A stretch of 9,983 nucleotides of DNA from Odoribacteraceae bacterium (GCA_031279175.1 JAITJA010000207.1:1-9983), one strand, 5' to 3'; counted from the first letter of the stretch, positions 1-7,330 are shown. Notes: a model not told the origin generated them from the sequence alone. Numbers and translations: made by a program.

Positions 1-295
1 CGCGGCTGCTATAATTATACGGGAAGCCGCCGCTGCCCTGGAAAGGGAAAAAGTGCAGCGGGATGGTATCCCCGGTGATGACGGCCACGTCGAGCGCCAC
101 GTCGAGGTCGAGATCGAGCGCGGCGTCGAGGGGCAAGACGCGGGTAGCGGAGAGACGGATCGCGTTACCCGGGCGGCAGTAGCACTCGATGAAGTAATCG
201 CCGGGCGCGTTCCCTGTCGCGCGGGCGGGGAGGTTCTCTTCCGGCAGGCAGCCGGTGGCGAGGAGGAACAGGGGGAGGGAGAGATATGGTCTCAT
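1..295 (-). CDS. DUF4249-like outer-membrane lipoprotein, N-terminal part (runs off left edge)
   Basis: This open frame starts at the ATG whose first base is 295 and runs off the window after 98 codons, so only the N-terminus is seen. It begins MRPYLSLPLFLLATGC, a lipoprotein signal peptide with the acceptor cysteine at residue 16. The next residues, LPEEN, are acidic, as in many Bacteroidetes lipoproteins exported to the cell surface. Beyond that the pattern YFIECYCRPGNAIRLSATR resembles the first beta strands of DUF4249 proteins, which are commonly encoded next to TonB-dependent receptors lacking a SusD partner. The start lies 3 nt after the receptor stop codon, so the two are almost certainly co-transcribed. 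The likely role is an accessory surface lipoprotein of the receptor, with unknown ligand. A run of GTCGAG-type hexamers (89-130) encodes an Asp/Leu/Ala-rich stretch. The lipoprotein call is firm; the DUF4249 family call is a judgement from context and a short sequence. Confidence 0.72.
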   Translation of the reverse strand, partial: MRPYLSLPLFLLATGCLPEENLPARATGNAPGDYFIECYCRPGNAIRLSATRVLPLDAALDLDLDVALDVAVITGDTIPLHFFPFQGSGGFPYNYSSR

Positions 296-298
296 GTA

Positions 299-2524
299 TT
301 ACCAGTTTACGCGGAGTGACACGTGTGGGATAAACGGCAGTAGCACCTTCGATCGCGGGAGGAGTCGCGGGTAATTGTTGCTCTCCTCGAGCTGGAAATA
401 GACGAAGGAGGGGTTCGGGTGATTATAGAGATTATAGGCCCCGGCGGTGAGCTTGAAGGCGAGGGGCCCGCGGGAGAAGGCGTGATCGAGGCCGACGTCG
501 AGACGATGGCTGGCGGGCAGGCGGTAATTGTATCGTTCTTGATAGACGGGGATGATGACGGGTTTATCCTCGGGATCGGTGAGGTTATGCGCGACGACGA
601 CGCCCGTCGGGAAGGTCGTGTTTACCCCCGAGGAGTAGCTCCACAGCGCGGTAAAAGAGAAACGTGGAGAGATCGCGAGGAAGAGGTTGAGGACGATATT
701 ATGCTTGACGTCGTAGGGAGGGAAGAAGGGCTTCCCGTCGTTGATGGCGGCGAACGCGCGGCGAGACTCGGAGAGGGTGTAATTGCCATTCGCGTGCAGT
801 GCCCGGTAGTGGAACGAGAGATCTATCTCGAAGCCTTTTGCCTGTCCAGTCCCCTCGATTTGTCGTTCCCCGGCGGCGTCGTACCCGGAGCCGCTATCGC
901 GGGTAAAATCCTTGACGCGGTACATTTTCTTGTAAAAAAGCCCGGCGTAGATATTGGCGCGCTGCCCGATCTTGCGGCTGGCCCCGGTAGAGAGCTGGTG
1001 GCAGGTGGCGGGACGATCGCCTGGCCCGAGGGGATACCAGATATCGACGGGCGTTTTGACGGTAAAATAGGGATAGAGGCCGAGGTACTGCGCGCTCTTG
1101 GCATAATCCATCCACAGGGAGAGGCGGGGCCCGGTATAACTGATCTTGAGGCGGGGAGAGAGGACGGAGGCGCGTGTCTCGCCGTGATAATACTGGAGGT
1201 TAACGCCGGCGTTGATCGCGACGCGTTCGGTAGCGCGGAGATCGCCGTCGAGGTACGCGTCGAAGAGCGAGAATCGTTTATCCGAGCTTTTGAAGAGGAG
1301 ATTCCCGTACCCGTCCTCCCTGCTTGCCGTCTCGAAGCGGTCGCGTTCTCCCCTGAGGCCCGCTTGTATATTAACGCCGTCGGCGAGGGAGCGGGTATAC
1401 GAGAGGCGCGACATCCACGCGCGGTAGCGATTTCCCCCGCCCATCGGGATGCTTCCCGAGGCGCTACCCTCGCTGAAGGCGGATCGCGCCCCGACTTGCA
1501 TGGTCCAGAGCGAGACGGGGGTGGCGCGGGAGAGGAGGAGATTCCCGGAGAGCGTGTTCCAGCGAAAGCGGTAGCGGGCATTCTCCCCGAGTTTCATGTC
1601 GAGGTCGTCGATCGTGAAGAGGCCGAAGGAGGAGAGACGCCAGCCCGTGGAGAGGCGCGCGTCGGTGGCGATGGTGATGTCGCGGAAGGCATACCCGGGC
1701 ATCAGCCCGGCGGAGTCACGGCGGTTATACGCGCGGGCGATCTGTTGCAGGTAAGAGGAGCGGGCGGAGATCGCGTACGAGGCGACGCGCCGGAGCAACG
1801 GCCCCTTGGCTTTCAGGGAAGAGGAGACGAGGCCGAGGGTAATCTCTCCCTCGTGGTGCTCCTTGTTACCGGCGTCGGGGCGGATATTGAGGTAGGAGGA
1901 GAGGAATCCGTTATAGCGCGCCGGGAAACCGCTCTTGTATAGCGTGGAGTTGCCGAGGATGTAGGGGTCGAATGAGGAGAGAACGCCGGTGAGGTGGTCG
2001 GGATTGGCGATGGGCATATCGTTGACGAGGAAGCCGTTCTCGTGGCTATTTCCTCCCCTGACGTATATGCCGGCGTTGAAGGGATTGGTGGTGATAACGC
2101 CGGGGAGGGTGGCGAGGTACTTGAGCACGTCTCGCTCGCCGAGGATCGCCGGCACGCGGTCGATCTGGCTGGAGGCGACGCGGGGATTGCCGCCGGTGGC
2201 AACGCCGGTGACGATGACCTCGTCGAGACGGTTCTCGCGGTCGCGGAGCACGACCACGAACGGCCCCTCGTCGCCCGACAGGACGAGGGTCTCCTCGCGG
2301 TAAGCAACGTGGGAGAAACGAAGGGTGCAGGGGAGACGGCACGTCAACCGGAAATACCCGGCGGTGTCGCTGATTGTCTTTTCACTGCCTTCTTCCCGGA
2401 CGACGTGTACTCCAGCAACCGGCGCGCCGTCCCGGGCGAGGATTCTCCCGGAAACGTGGAGCTGGCCGGGGGACGCGACCGGGAACGCGAGAAGAAGGAG
2501 GAGAAGGAGATGATATCTTGTCAT
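299..2524 (-). CDS. TonB-dependent outer-membrane receptor with carboxypeptidase-regulatory-like N-terminal domain
   Basis: This 741-residue protein would import a ligand across the outer membrane using TonB/ExbBD energy. Residues 1-20 are a Sec signal peptide with a long Leu run. Residues about 24-93 form a CarboxypepD_reg-like beta-sandwich (VSGRILARDGAPVAGVHV, then DTAGYFRL). DEVIVTG at 101-107 is a TonB-box/plug-start motif. The plug follows to about residue 220, with YVRGGNSHENGFLVNDMPI as the typical plug strand. The rest is a beta-barrel of alternating aromatic and polar strands ending in LRVNW, with the expected C-terminal aromatic residue. At 741 residues it is shorter than SusC-type importers and has no SusD next to it; a DUF4249-like lipoprotein follows after 3 nt. 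The start is supported by a Bacteroidetes promoter 22 nt upstream. The substrate cannot be deduced. GC-rich codon use opens long false frames on the other strand. Confidence 0.95.
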   Translation of the reverse strand: MTRYHLLLLLLLAFPVASPGQLHVSGRILARDGAPVAGVHVVREEGSEKTISDTAGYFRLTCRLPCTLRFSHVAYREETLVLSGDEGPFVVVLRDRENRLDEVIVTGVATGGNPRVASSQIDRVPAILGERDVLKYLATLPGVITTNPFNAGIYVRGGNSHENGFLVNDMPIANPDHLTGVLSSFDPYILGNSTLYKSGFPARYNGFLSSYLNIRPDAGNKEHHEGEITLGLVSSSLKAKGPLLRRVASYAISARSSYLQQIARAYNRRDSAGLMPGYAFRDITIATDARLSTGWRLSSFGLFTIDDLDMKLGENARYRFRWNTLSGNLLLSRATPVSLWTMQVGARSAFSEGSASGSIPMGGGNRYRAWMSRLSYTRSLADGVNIQAGLRGERDRFETASREDGYGNLLFKSSDKRFSLFDAYLDGDLRATERVAINAGVNLQYYHGETRASVLSPRLKISYTGPRLSLWMDYAKSAQYLGLYPYFTVKTPVDIWYPLGPGDRPATCHQLSTGASRKIGQRANIYAGLFYKKMYRVKDFTRDSGSGYDAAGERQIEGTGQAKGFEIDLSFHYRALHANGNYTLSESRRAFAAINDGKPFFPPYDVKHNIVLNLFLAISPRFSFTALWSYSSGVNTTFPTGVVVAHNLTDPEDKPVIIPVYQERYNYRLPASHRLDVGLDHAFSRGPLAFKLTAGAYNLYNHPNPSFVYFQLEESNNYPRLLPRSKVLLPFIPHVSLRVNW

Positions 2525-2546
2525 GGTGTCTGTTTACCGCTCCCGG

Positions 2547-2577
2547 CAAATGTACGGATCTCGCTGGAATGTTCCAA
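2547..2577 (-). promoter_or_regulatory. Promoter of the TonB-dependent receptor operon
   Basis: On the minus strand TACATTTG (2554 down to 2547) matches the Bacteroidetes -7 consensus TAnnTTTG exactly. A TTG (2577 down to 2575) lies 20 nt further upstream, in the range expected for the -33 element. Transcription would start near 2540, leaving a leader of about 15-17 nt before the ATG at 2524. A 5-bp inverted repeat, TGGAA-TG-TTCCA (2565-2576), overlaps the -33 element and spacer, where a bound repressor would block polymerase; that regulatory role is inference. Confidence 0.72.
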
Positions 2578-2755
2578 TTAAGCCGGCGCCGGGCCGCGGG
2601 AAACACGGCAAAATACCAGGGGGAAACGCGCCTTATACCGTGTCGTGAAGCGGGTGGGAGAGCGACCGGCGTACCGGCAACTAACCGTGGCGTCCCCTCG
2701 CTAACACTCTTTGAACGTGTCATGTAACAGTGTTCTCTTCGTCGAAAAGGGCCCG

Positions 2756-2820
2756 AAAAGACGCGTGTAATTCACCAAAAGACACGCGTCTTTCTGCCGG
2801 TAGACGCGCGTCTTTCTGCC
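2756..2820. repeat. Three-unit palindromic repeat cluster, 21-22 bp period
   Basis: Three related units begin at about 2756, 2777 and 2799. Each has an AGAC-RCGY core: AAAAGACGCGTGT, AAAAGACACGCGTC and GTAGACGCGCGTC. The last two also share the tail TTTCTGCC and are 22 bp apart; the first two are 21 bp apart. AGACGCGCGTCT (2802-2813) is a perfect 12-bp palindrome. AAAGACGCGTGT (2757-2768) and ACACGCGTCTTT (2782-2793) are a perfect 12-bp inverted repeat with a 13-nt loop. The cluster sits about 140 bp upstream of the aminotransferase promoter and 180 bp from the receptor promoter. It could be a regulator-binding array or a hairpin insulating the divergent units. Confidence 0.7.
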
Positions 2821-2955
2821 ATAGAATCTGCTGGAAAGCCTCTTTCCCGTGCCAGCAAGGGAGTCAACGCGCTCGATAAAGAAGAGACTCCCCCGGGAGG
2901 GTGCGGCTGCACGGACAAAATCTCCCCCACTCAAGCATATTCCCCGAATTATCCC

Positions 2956-2963
2956 TATATTTG
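2956..2963 (+). promoter_or_regulatory. Promoter -7 element of the aminotransferase-gltX-zupT operon
   Basis: TATATTTG matches the Bacteroidetes -7 consensus TAnnTTTG exactly and ends 23 nt before the ATG at 2987, implying a leader of about 16-18 nt. I see no clear TTG at the -33 position. Because this promoter lies inside the upstream-extended reading frame, it argues that translation starts at 2987 and not at the earlier in-frame ATG at 2849. Confidence 0.65.
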
Positions 2964-2986
2964 CCCGCGACAAAAAACAAATCACC

Positions 2987-4186
2987 ATGCCACAAATATC
3001 TGAAAAAGGAAAGATCATGCCGGCCTCACCCATCCGGAGGCTCGTGCCGCTTGCCGATAAAGCGAAAGCAAGAGGCATTCGCGTCTATCATCTCAATATC
3101 GGGCAACCCGACATCCCCACGCCGGAGGTCGCCCTCGAGGCCGTGAAAAAATGGACGGGGACAGTGCTCGAGTACACCAACTCCGCCGGGAACGCCTCCT
3201 ACCGGAAGAAACTCGCCGCGTTTTACCAGGGCGTCGGCGTCAACGTGGACGAGAGCCAGATCCTGGTGACAACCGGGGGGTCCGAGGCCATCACCTTCGC
3301 CTTCATGGCAACGCTTAATCCCGGCGACGAGATCATTACCCCGGAGCCATTCTACGCGAATTATACCTCCTTCGCGACAATCTGCGGGGTGACTATCAAG
3401 ACCGTGCCGTCATATATCGAAAATAACTTCGCGCTGCCGCCAGTGAGCGAGTTCGAACGACTGATCACGCCGCGCACGAAGGGTATCGTCATCGTCAACC
3501 CGGTGAACCCGACGGGATACCTCTACTCGCGCGAGGAGCTGGAGCAGATAGCCGATATCGTCAAGCGTCACGACCTCTTCCTGTACGCGGACGAGGTCTA
3601 CCGCGAGTTCTGTTACGACGGGTTGACGCACTTTTCCACCCTGCGCCTGGAGGGAATCGAGGAGAACGCGATCATGGTGGACTCCGTGTCAAAGCGATAC
3701 AGCGAGTGCGGGGCGCGCGTCGGCGCGTTGATCTCCAGGAACCGGGAGGTGCTGAACGCCGTGATGCGATTCTGCATGGCGCGGTTAAGCCCGCCGGCGC
3801 TCGGGCAGCTGGTCGCGGAGGCGTCGCTGGAAGCACCGGCAGATTACTTCGCGGGGGTGCACCGGGAATACGTCGCGCGTCGCGATTTCATGGTCGAGGC
3901 GCTAAACAGGATCCCAGGCGTGGTATGCCCGCGGCCGCGTGGCGCGTTCTACGCGATGGTCAAGTTGCCGGTGCTGGACGCCGACGACTTCGCGCGGTGG
4001 CTGCTCGAGGAGTTCGACGACGGGGGAGAAACGGTGATGATCGCTCCAGCCAGCGGCTTCTACTCGACGCCAGGACGGGGAAAGGACGAGGCGCGCGTGG
4101 CCTACGTGCTAAAGATCACGGAGCTGAAACGCGCGATAGAGATCCTCGCGCGGGCACTCGACGCGTATCCCGGACGAACAAGATAA
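2987..4186 (+). CDS. PLP-dependent class I/II aminotransferase
   Basis: This 399-residue fold-type I aminotransferase would transfer an amino group between an amino acid and a 2-oxo acid in the cytoplasm. The fold shows in HLNIGQPDIPTPE near the N-terminus, NPVNPTG at 171-177 (cofactor and substrate loop), ADEVY with Asp202 that pairs with the pyridine nitrogen, and SVSKRYSECGARVG with Lys236 as the Schiff-base lysine. Arg370 in EARVAYVL is the expected carboxylate-binding arginine. The sequence fits the aspartate/aromatic (I-gamma) subgroup, but the substrate cannot be named. I chose ATG 2987 because MPQISEKGKIMPASPIRRLVPLAD is the normal start of this family (written here only to show the region, residues 1-24) and the promoter lies just upstream. 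It is the first gene of a six-gene unit. Confidence 0.93.
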   Translation: MPQISEKGKIMPASPIRRLVPLADKAKARGIRVYHLNIGQPDIPTPEVALEAVKKWTGTVLEYTNSAGNASYRKKLAAFYQGVGVNVDESQILVTTGGSEAITFAFMATLNPGDEIITPEPFYANYTSFATICGVTIKTVPSYIENNFALPPVSEFERLITPRTKGIVIVNPVNPTGYLYSREELEQIADIVKRHDLFLYADEVYREFCYDGLTHFSTLRLEGIEENAIMVDSVSKRYSECGARVGALISRNREVLNAVMRFCMARLSPPALGQLVAEASLEAPADYFAGVHREYVARRDFMVEALNRIPGVVCPRPRGAFYAMVKLPVLDADDFARWLLEEFDDGGETVMIAPASGFYSTPGRGKDEARVAYVLKITELKRAIEILARALDAYPGRTR

Positions 4187-4192
4187 CCCAAA

Positions 4193-5347
4193 ATGCACGC
4201 GATGGAAGATCCCTTATTTAATCATATCCGCCCCTTCGACGGGGAGGAAATCCCGGTCGCCGCCAAGAGATTGAGCGAATCGAGGGAGTTCCTCTCGCTG
4301 TTCTCCCGGATGCTGGGGTGGAACGAGGAGGTAATCACCGGGATGTTGCAGGAGGTGACGACGCCAGAAGAATTCCAGTCGCGCTTCTTCATGCCGGTAA
4401 TCAAGGAGCTGACGCGAACAACTACCGGCGGCGTGACCGTCTCCGGGATGGAAAACCTGAAGAAAAACGAGGCCTATCTCTTCGTGTCGAACCACCGGGA
4501 TATCATCCTCGACTCGGCCATCTTGAACACGCTCCTCATCGAGAACGGCTACCTGTATTGCCAGGCCGCCATCGGGAGCAACTTGCTGATCAATGACTGG
4601 GTGACGGACATGGTGAGGCTTAACTCCTGCTTTATCATCGAGAGAAACCTACCGGTCAAGGAGATGGTGACCAGCGCGGGACTGAGGTCAAACTATATCC
4701 GGAAACTGGTCGAGACGAAGAAGAATTCGGTGTGGATCGCGCAACGGGAAGGCCGCACCAAGAACGGGGACGATCGCACGCAACACGCCCTGTTGAAGAT
4801 GTTCAAGATGAGCGGGCCAAAAGAGTTCGCGGAGAATTTCAAGGAGCTGCGCGTCGTGCCGCTCGCGATCTCGTACGAGTGGGAACCATGCGACGACATG
4901 AAGACCGAGGAGCTGTACAAGAGAGGCTCCGGGGAGTACGTGAAAACACCGGAGGACGACATGAAGAGCATGTACCGGGGACTGGCAGAGCAGAAAGGAA
5001 AAGTGCATTTCGCCATCGGGAAACCAATAGATAACGAGCTGAAGGCCATCGGCCGCTATTCCAATAACGGGGATCGCGTGGCGGCGCTGGCAGACCGCGT
5101 CGATACCGTCATCCACGGGAATTACAAGCTCTGGCCCAATAACTATATCGCCCACGACCTGATGCGCGGAAGCACGCGCTTCGTCCGCGCCTACTCGGAC
5201 AACGAGAAAGAATGTTTCATCGAAACCATGAAAACGAAAATCGGGCGGCTCGACGGGAATCGCTCGATCCTGAACGGGATATACCTCTCCATGTACGCCA
5301 ACCCCGTGAGAAATTACCTCGAAGTAGAGACGCGCGATGGCAAGTAA
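4193..5347 (+). CDS. PlsC/GPAT-type glycerolipid acyltransferase
   Basis: This 384-residue protein belongs to the 1-acyl-glycerol-3-phosphate acyltransferase superfamily, which attaches a fatty acyl chain to a glycerol-phosphate or similar acceptor at the inner membrane. The four family blocks are visible: FVSNHRDIILDSAIL (98-112, catalytic His101), FIIERNLPV (147-155), REGRTKNGDD (185-194, acceptor-binding Glu-Gly-Arg) and VVPLAISYEW (221-230). It is longer than a minimal PlsC of about 250 residues, with an extra N-terminal helical region of about 80 residues and a C-terminal extension. The acidic residue expected at H+5 falls at H+6 here (Asp107), with another Asp at 103. The start is 6 nt after the aminotransferase stop; a second ATG at 4202 is also possible. 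The exact acceptor is unknown. Confidence 0.85.
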   Translation: MHAMEDPLFNHIRPFDGEEIPVAAKRLSESREFLSLFSRMLGWNEEVITGMLQEVTTPEEFQSRFFMPVIKELTRTTTGGVTVSGMENLKKNEAYLFVSNHRDIILDSAILNTLLIENGYLYCQAAIGSNLLINDWVTDMVRLNSCFIIERNLPVKEMVTSAGLRSNYIRKLVETKKNSVWIAQREGRTKNGDDRTQHALLKMFKMSGPKEFAENFKELRVVPLAISYEWEPCDDMKTEELYKRGSGEYVKTPEDDMKSMYRGLAEQKGKVHFAIGKPIDNELKAIGRYSNNGDRVAALADRVDTVIHGNYKLWPNNYIAHDLMRGSTRFVRAYSDNEKECFIETMKTKIGRLDGNRSILNGIYLSMYANPVRNYLEVETRDGK

Positions 5348-5525
5348 AAAGATAAAACACTACCTGCTCGTCCTGGCAGCGTTCCTGATAGCGGCCTCAA
5401 GTGCAGTAACATTACACGAGACGGGATACGGGACAAGCAAGGAGTTCCCCGTCTACATCAATATCGCGGCAATGCTCGCCATTGCCATTGCCGTGTCCAT
5501 CAAAAAGAAAAAAACGAATGTATAA
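5337..5525 (+). CDS. Small two-span membrane protein of unknown function
   Basis: This 62-residue frame overlaps the end of the acyltransferase gene by 11 nt and the next gene by 8 nt, which supports real, coupled translation. After a Lys-rich start (MASKKIKHY) comes a hydrophobic helix, LLVLAAFLIAASSAVTL. A polar loop (HETGYGTSKEFPVY) and a second helix (INIAAMLAIAIAVSI) follow, ending in a basic tail KKKKTNV. With Lys clusters at both ends, the positive-inside rule predicts a hairpin with both termini in the cytoplasm. I do not recognise a family. Its position directly after a membrane acyltransferase suggests, but does not show, a link to membrane lipid work. Confidence 0.7.
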   Translation: MASKKIKHYLLVLAAFLIAASSAVTLHETGYGTSKEFPVYINIAAMLAIAIAVSIKKKKTNV

Positions 5526-5796
5526 GTTCAAACGACGCGTGTTCGTCGGGGAACGAAGCATGGAATTCTGGTTCGGCATGACAAGCAAAAGCCGCGACCG
5601 CCACTTCAATTTCACGCTATACCTCCTGACCAGCGGCCCCGATTCCCCGTTTAGCCACGCGGAACGGATCAAAAGCGGTATCCACTCCAAGAGCGAAGCC
5701 TCCCGCGAGGCCATCCTCTACGCGAAGACGCTCCTCCGGGAAGCCCTGGAACGGGAAAACCTCAACGCGGCCCCTTCTCCTGAAAATCATGAATAA
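5518..5796 (+). CDS. Conserved-looking hypothetical protein of 92 residues
   Basis: The protein is small and basic at its N-terminus. MYKFKRRVFVGERSMEF is followed by a beta-like stretch DRHFNFTLYLLTSG and a C-terminal helix (about residues 60-82) rich in Ala, Glu and Arg. I recognise no domain. The ATG at 5518 is preferred over an in-frame ATG at 5482 because it overlaps the previous stop as ATGTATAA, the same 8-nt arrangement used at its own 3' end with gltX (ATGAATAA). That repeated geometry suggests termination-reinitiation coupling along this part of the operon. There is no signal peptide or membrane segment, so it is probably cytoplasmic. Confidence 0.68.
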   Translation: MYKFKRRVFVGERSMEFWFGMTSKSRDRHFNFTLYLLTSGPDSPFSHAERIKSGIHSKSEASREAILYAKTLLREALERENLNAAPSPENHE

Positions 5797-7324
5797 CAAA
5801 CGAGTACGCGTGCGCTTCGCGCCAAGCCCCACGGGGGCGCTTCACCTGGGGGGAGTACGGACTGCCCTCTTCAACTACCTGTTTGCCCGGCGCCACGGGG
5901 GGGATTTCCTGCTCCGCGTCGAGGACACCGACCAGGGACGATTCGTCCCGGGAGCGGAAGAGTACATCATCGAGGCTCTAAAATGGTGCGGGCTGACCAT
6001 CGACGAGGGCGTCAGCGTCGGCGGCCCGCACGCCCCGTATAGACAAAGCGAAAGAAGCGAAATCTACCGGCAATTCACGACGCGACTGGTCGCGGAAGGA
6101 CGCGCCTACCTCGCCTTCGACCCGCCCGGAGAGTTAAACGAAAGACGGGCAGAAGCAGAAGCCCGCGGCGACGCGTTCATCTACGGGGCAAAAAACCGTG
6201 ACTCGCTCAGAAACTCACTGGCTCTCCCCGCCGAAGAGGTCGAACGACTGCTGCAAGCCGGGGAAAAACCCGTGATCCGCTTCAAAATGCCCGCCGACGA
6301 GGAGATCATACTCCAGGACATTATCCGGGGAGAAGTCCGCTTTAATACCTCACTACTCGACGACAAAGTGCTATTCAAGGCCGACGGGATGCCCACCTAT
6401 CACCTGGCCAATGTCGTGGACGATCATTTAATGGAAATCTCGCACGTGATCCGCGGGGAAGAATGGCTGCCCTCCTTCCCCCTGCACGCGCTCCTCTACC
6501 GCGCCCTCGGATGGGAAAAAAACATGCCCCTCTTCGCGCACCTCCCCTTGATCCTGAAACCCGTCGGAAACGGGAAACTCAGCAAACGCGACGGGAACAA
6601 AATGGGCTTCCCCGTCTTCCCGATGGAATTCACGGACCCCGTCACCGGCGAAAAATGGCGTGGATACAAGGAAGACGGTTATTTCCCCGAAGCCTTCGTC
6701 AACATGCTGGCCCTGCTGGGGTGGAACCCGGGAACGGAACAAGAACTCTTCTCGTTGCAAGAACTCAGCGAGGCCTTCTCCCTGGAACGCGTCAACCGCT
6801 CCGGCGCGCGCTTCAGCCCGGAAAAAGCCAGGTGGTTTAATCACAAATACCTGCAAGAAAAACCAGACGAGGTGCTCGCCGCCGGGCTCGCCCGCCTGCT
6901 CGAGGCAGAGGGCACGCGACGCGAAGAACAAGAGCTCGTCAAAATCTGCCGCCTCCTGAAAGAACGGGCCAACTTCGTCCAGGACATTCACGCCGCCGCC
7001 CGATTCTTCTTCCACCCCCCGCGAGTCTACGACGAGAAAGGAACGCGGAAAAACTGGAAAGAAGAAACCCCCGCGCTCCTCGGCGAGCTCGCGCGCCTGC
7101 TCGAGGAAATCGAGCCCTTCATCCCCTCCAACACCGAGCCGGCCGTCCGCGAGTGGGTCACCGGGAAAGGCGTCGGCCTCGGACAAATCATGAACGCCTT
7201 CCGCCTGGCCATCACCGGCTTCGCCGACGGCCCGCGCCTCTTCGACGTCATCGAAATCCTCGGGAAAGAAGAGACCACCCGGCGCCTTGCCGTCGCCATC
7301 GAACGATTATCCTCTAACACCTGA
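5789..7324 (+). CDS. gltX: Glutamyl-tRNA synthetase
   Basis: This 511-residue class I aminoacyl-tRNA synthetase charges tRNA-Glu with glutamate using ATP. The HIGH signature appears as HLGG at 19-22 within FAPSPTGALHLGGVRTALF, the glutamate pocket as RVEDTDQGR, and the KMSKS loop as KLSKR at 263-267. The anticodon-binding domain at the C-terminus ends GFADGPRLFDVIEILGKEE. The region around residues 104-130 (GRAYLAFDPPGEL) has none of the cysteines that bind zinc in the E. coli enzyme. After KLSKRDG there is an insertion of about 20 residues (NKMGFPVFPMEFTDPVTG) before the conserved YFPEAFVNMLALLGW, as I recall from Bacteroidetes enzymes. The start overlaps the upstream stop by 8 nt. Confidence 0.97.
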   Translation: MNNKRVRVRFAPSPTGALHLGGVRTALFNYLFARRHGGDFLLRVEDTDQGRFVPGAEEYIIEALKWCGLTIDEGVSVGGPHAPYRQSERSEIYRQFTTRLVAEGRAYLAFDPPGELNERRAEAEARGDAFIYGAKNRDSLRNSLALPAEEVERLLQAGEKPVIRFKMPADEEIILQDIIRGEVRFNTSLLDDKVLFKADGMPTYHLANVVDDHLMEISHVIRGEEWLPSFPLHALLYRALGWEKNMPLFAHLPLILKPVGNGKLSKRDGNKMGFPVFPMEFTDPVTGEKWRGYKEDGYFPEAFVNMLALLGWNPGTEQELFSLQELSEAFSLERVNRSGARFSPEKARWFNHKYLQEKPDEVLAAGLARLLEAEGTRREEQELVKICRLLKERANFVQDIHAAARFFFHPPRVYDEKGTRKNWKEETPALLGELARLLEEIEPFIPSNTEPAVREWVTGKGVGLGQIMNAFRLAITGFADGPRLFDVIEILGKEETTRRLAVAIERLSSNT

Positions 7325-7330
7325 TCGCCA

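Larger units (their letters stand above)
2525..2986. other. Divergent intergenic region with two promoters and a palindromic repeat cluster
   Basis: This 462-nt gap separates the minus-strand receptor from the plus-strand aminotransferase operon. It holds a promoter for each direction (2547-2577 and 2956-2963), a small inverted repeat in the receptor promoter (2565-2576), a GC palindrome CCGGCGCCGG (2583-2592) and a cluster of 21-22 bp repeats (2756-2820). The stretch 2593-2755 shows nothing convincing beyond a weak 6-bp inverted repeat (AACACT/AGTGTT, 2703-2734, 20-nt loop). The frames crossing this region, including the upstream extension of the aminotransferase frame, have no family-like content and I regard them as non-coding. 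Confidence 0.8.

Noticed and set aside
419..1942. A 507-codon open frame on the plus strand across the receptor gene, with others at 1994-2581 and 53-319
   Set aside because: They lie antisense to a clearly real receptor/lipoprotein pair, show no domain, and are rich in Gly, Glu, Arg and Val as expected from the complement of GC-rich codons.
2703..2734. AACACT/AGTGTT inverted repeat
   Set aside because: It has only 6 bp with a 20-nt loop and no link to a promoter or terminator, so chance is likely.
2849..2986. 46-residue N-terminal extension of the aminotransferase
   Set aside because: It crosses the TATATTTG promoter element, has no family-like content, and the ATG at 2987 gives the usual family N-terminus.
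2701..3078. 125-codon minus-strand frame between the divergent operons
   Set aside because: It overlaps the start of the aminotransferase gene, the promoter and the repeat cluster, and has no recognisable content.
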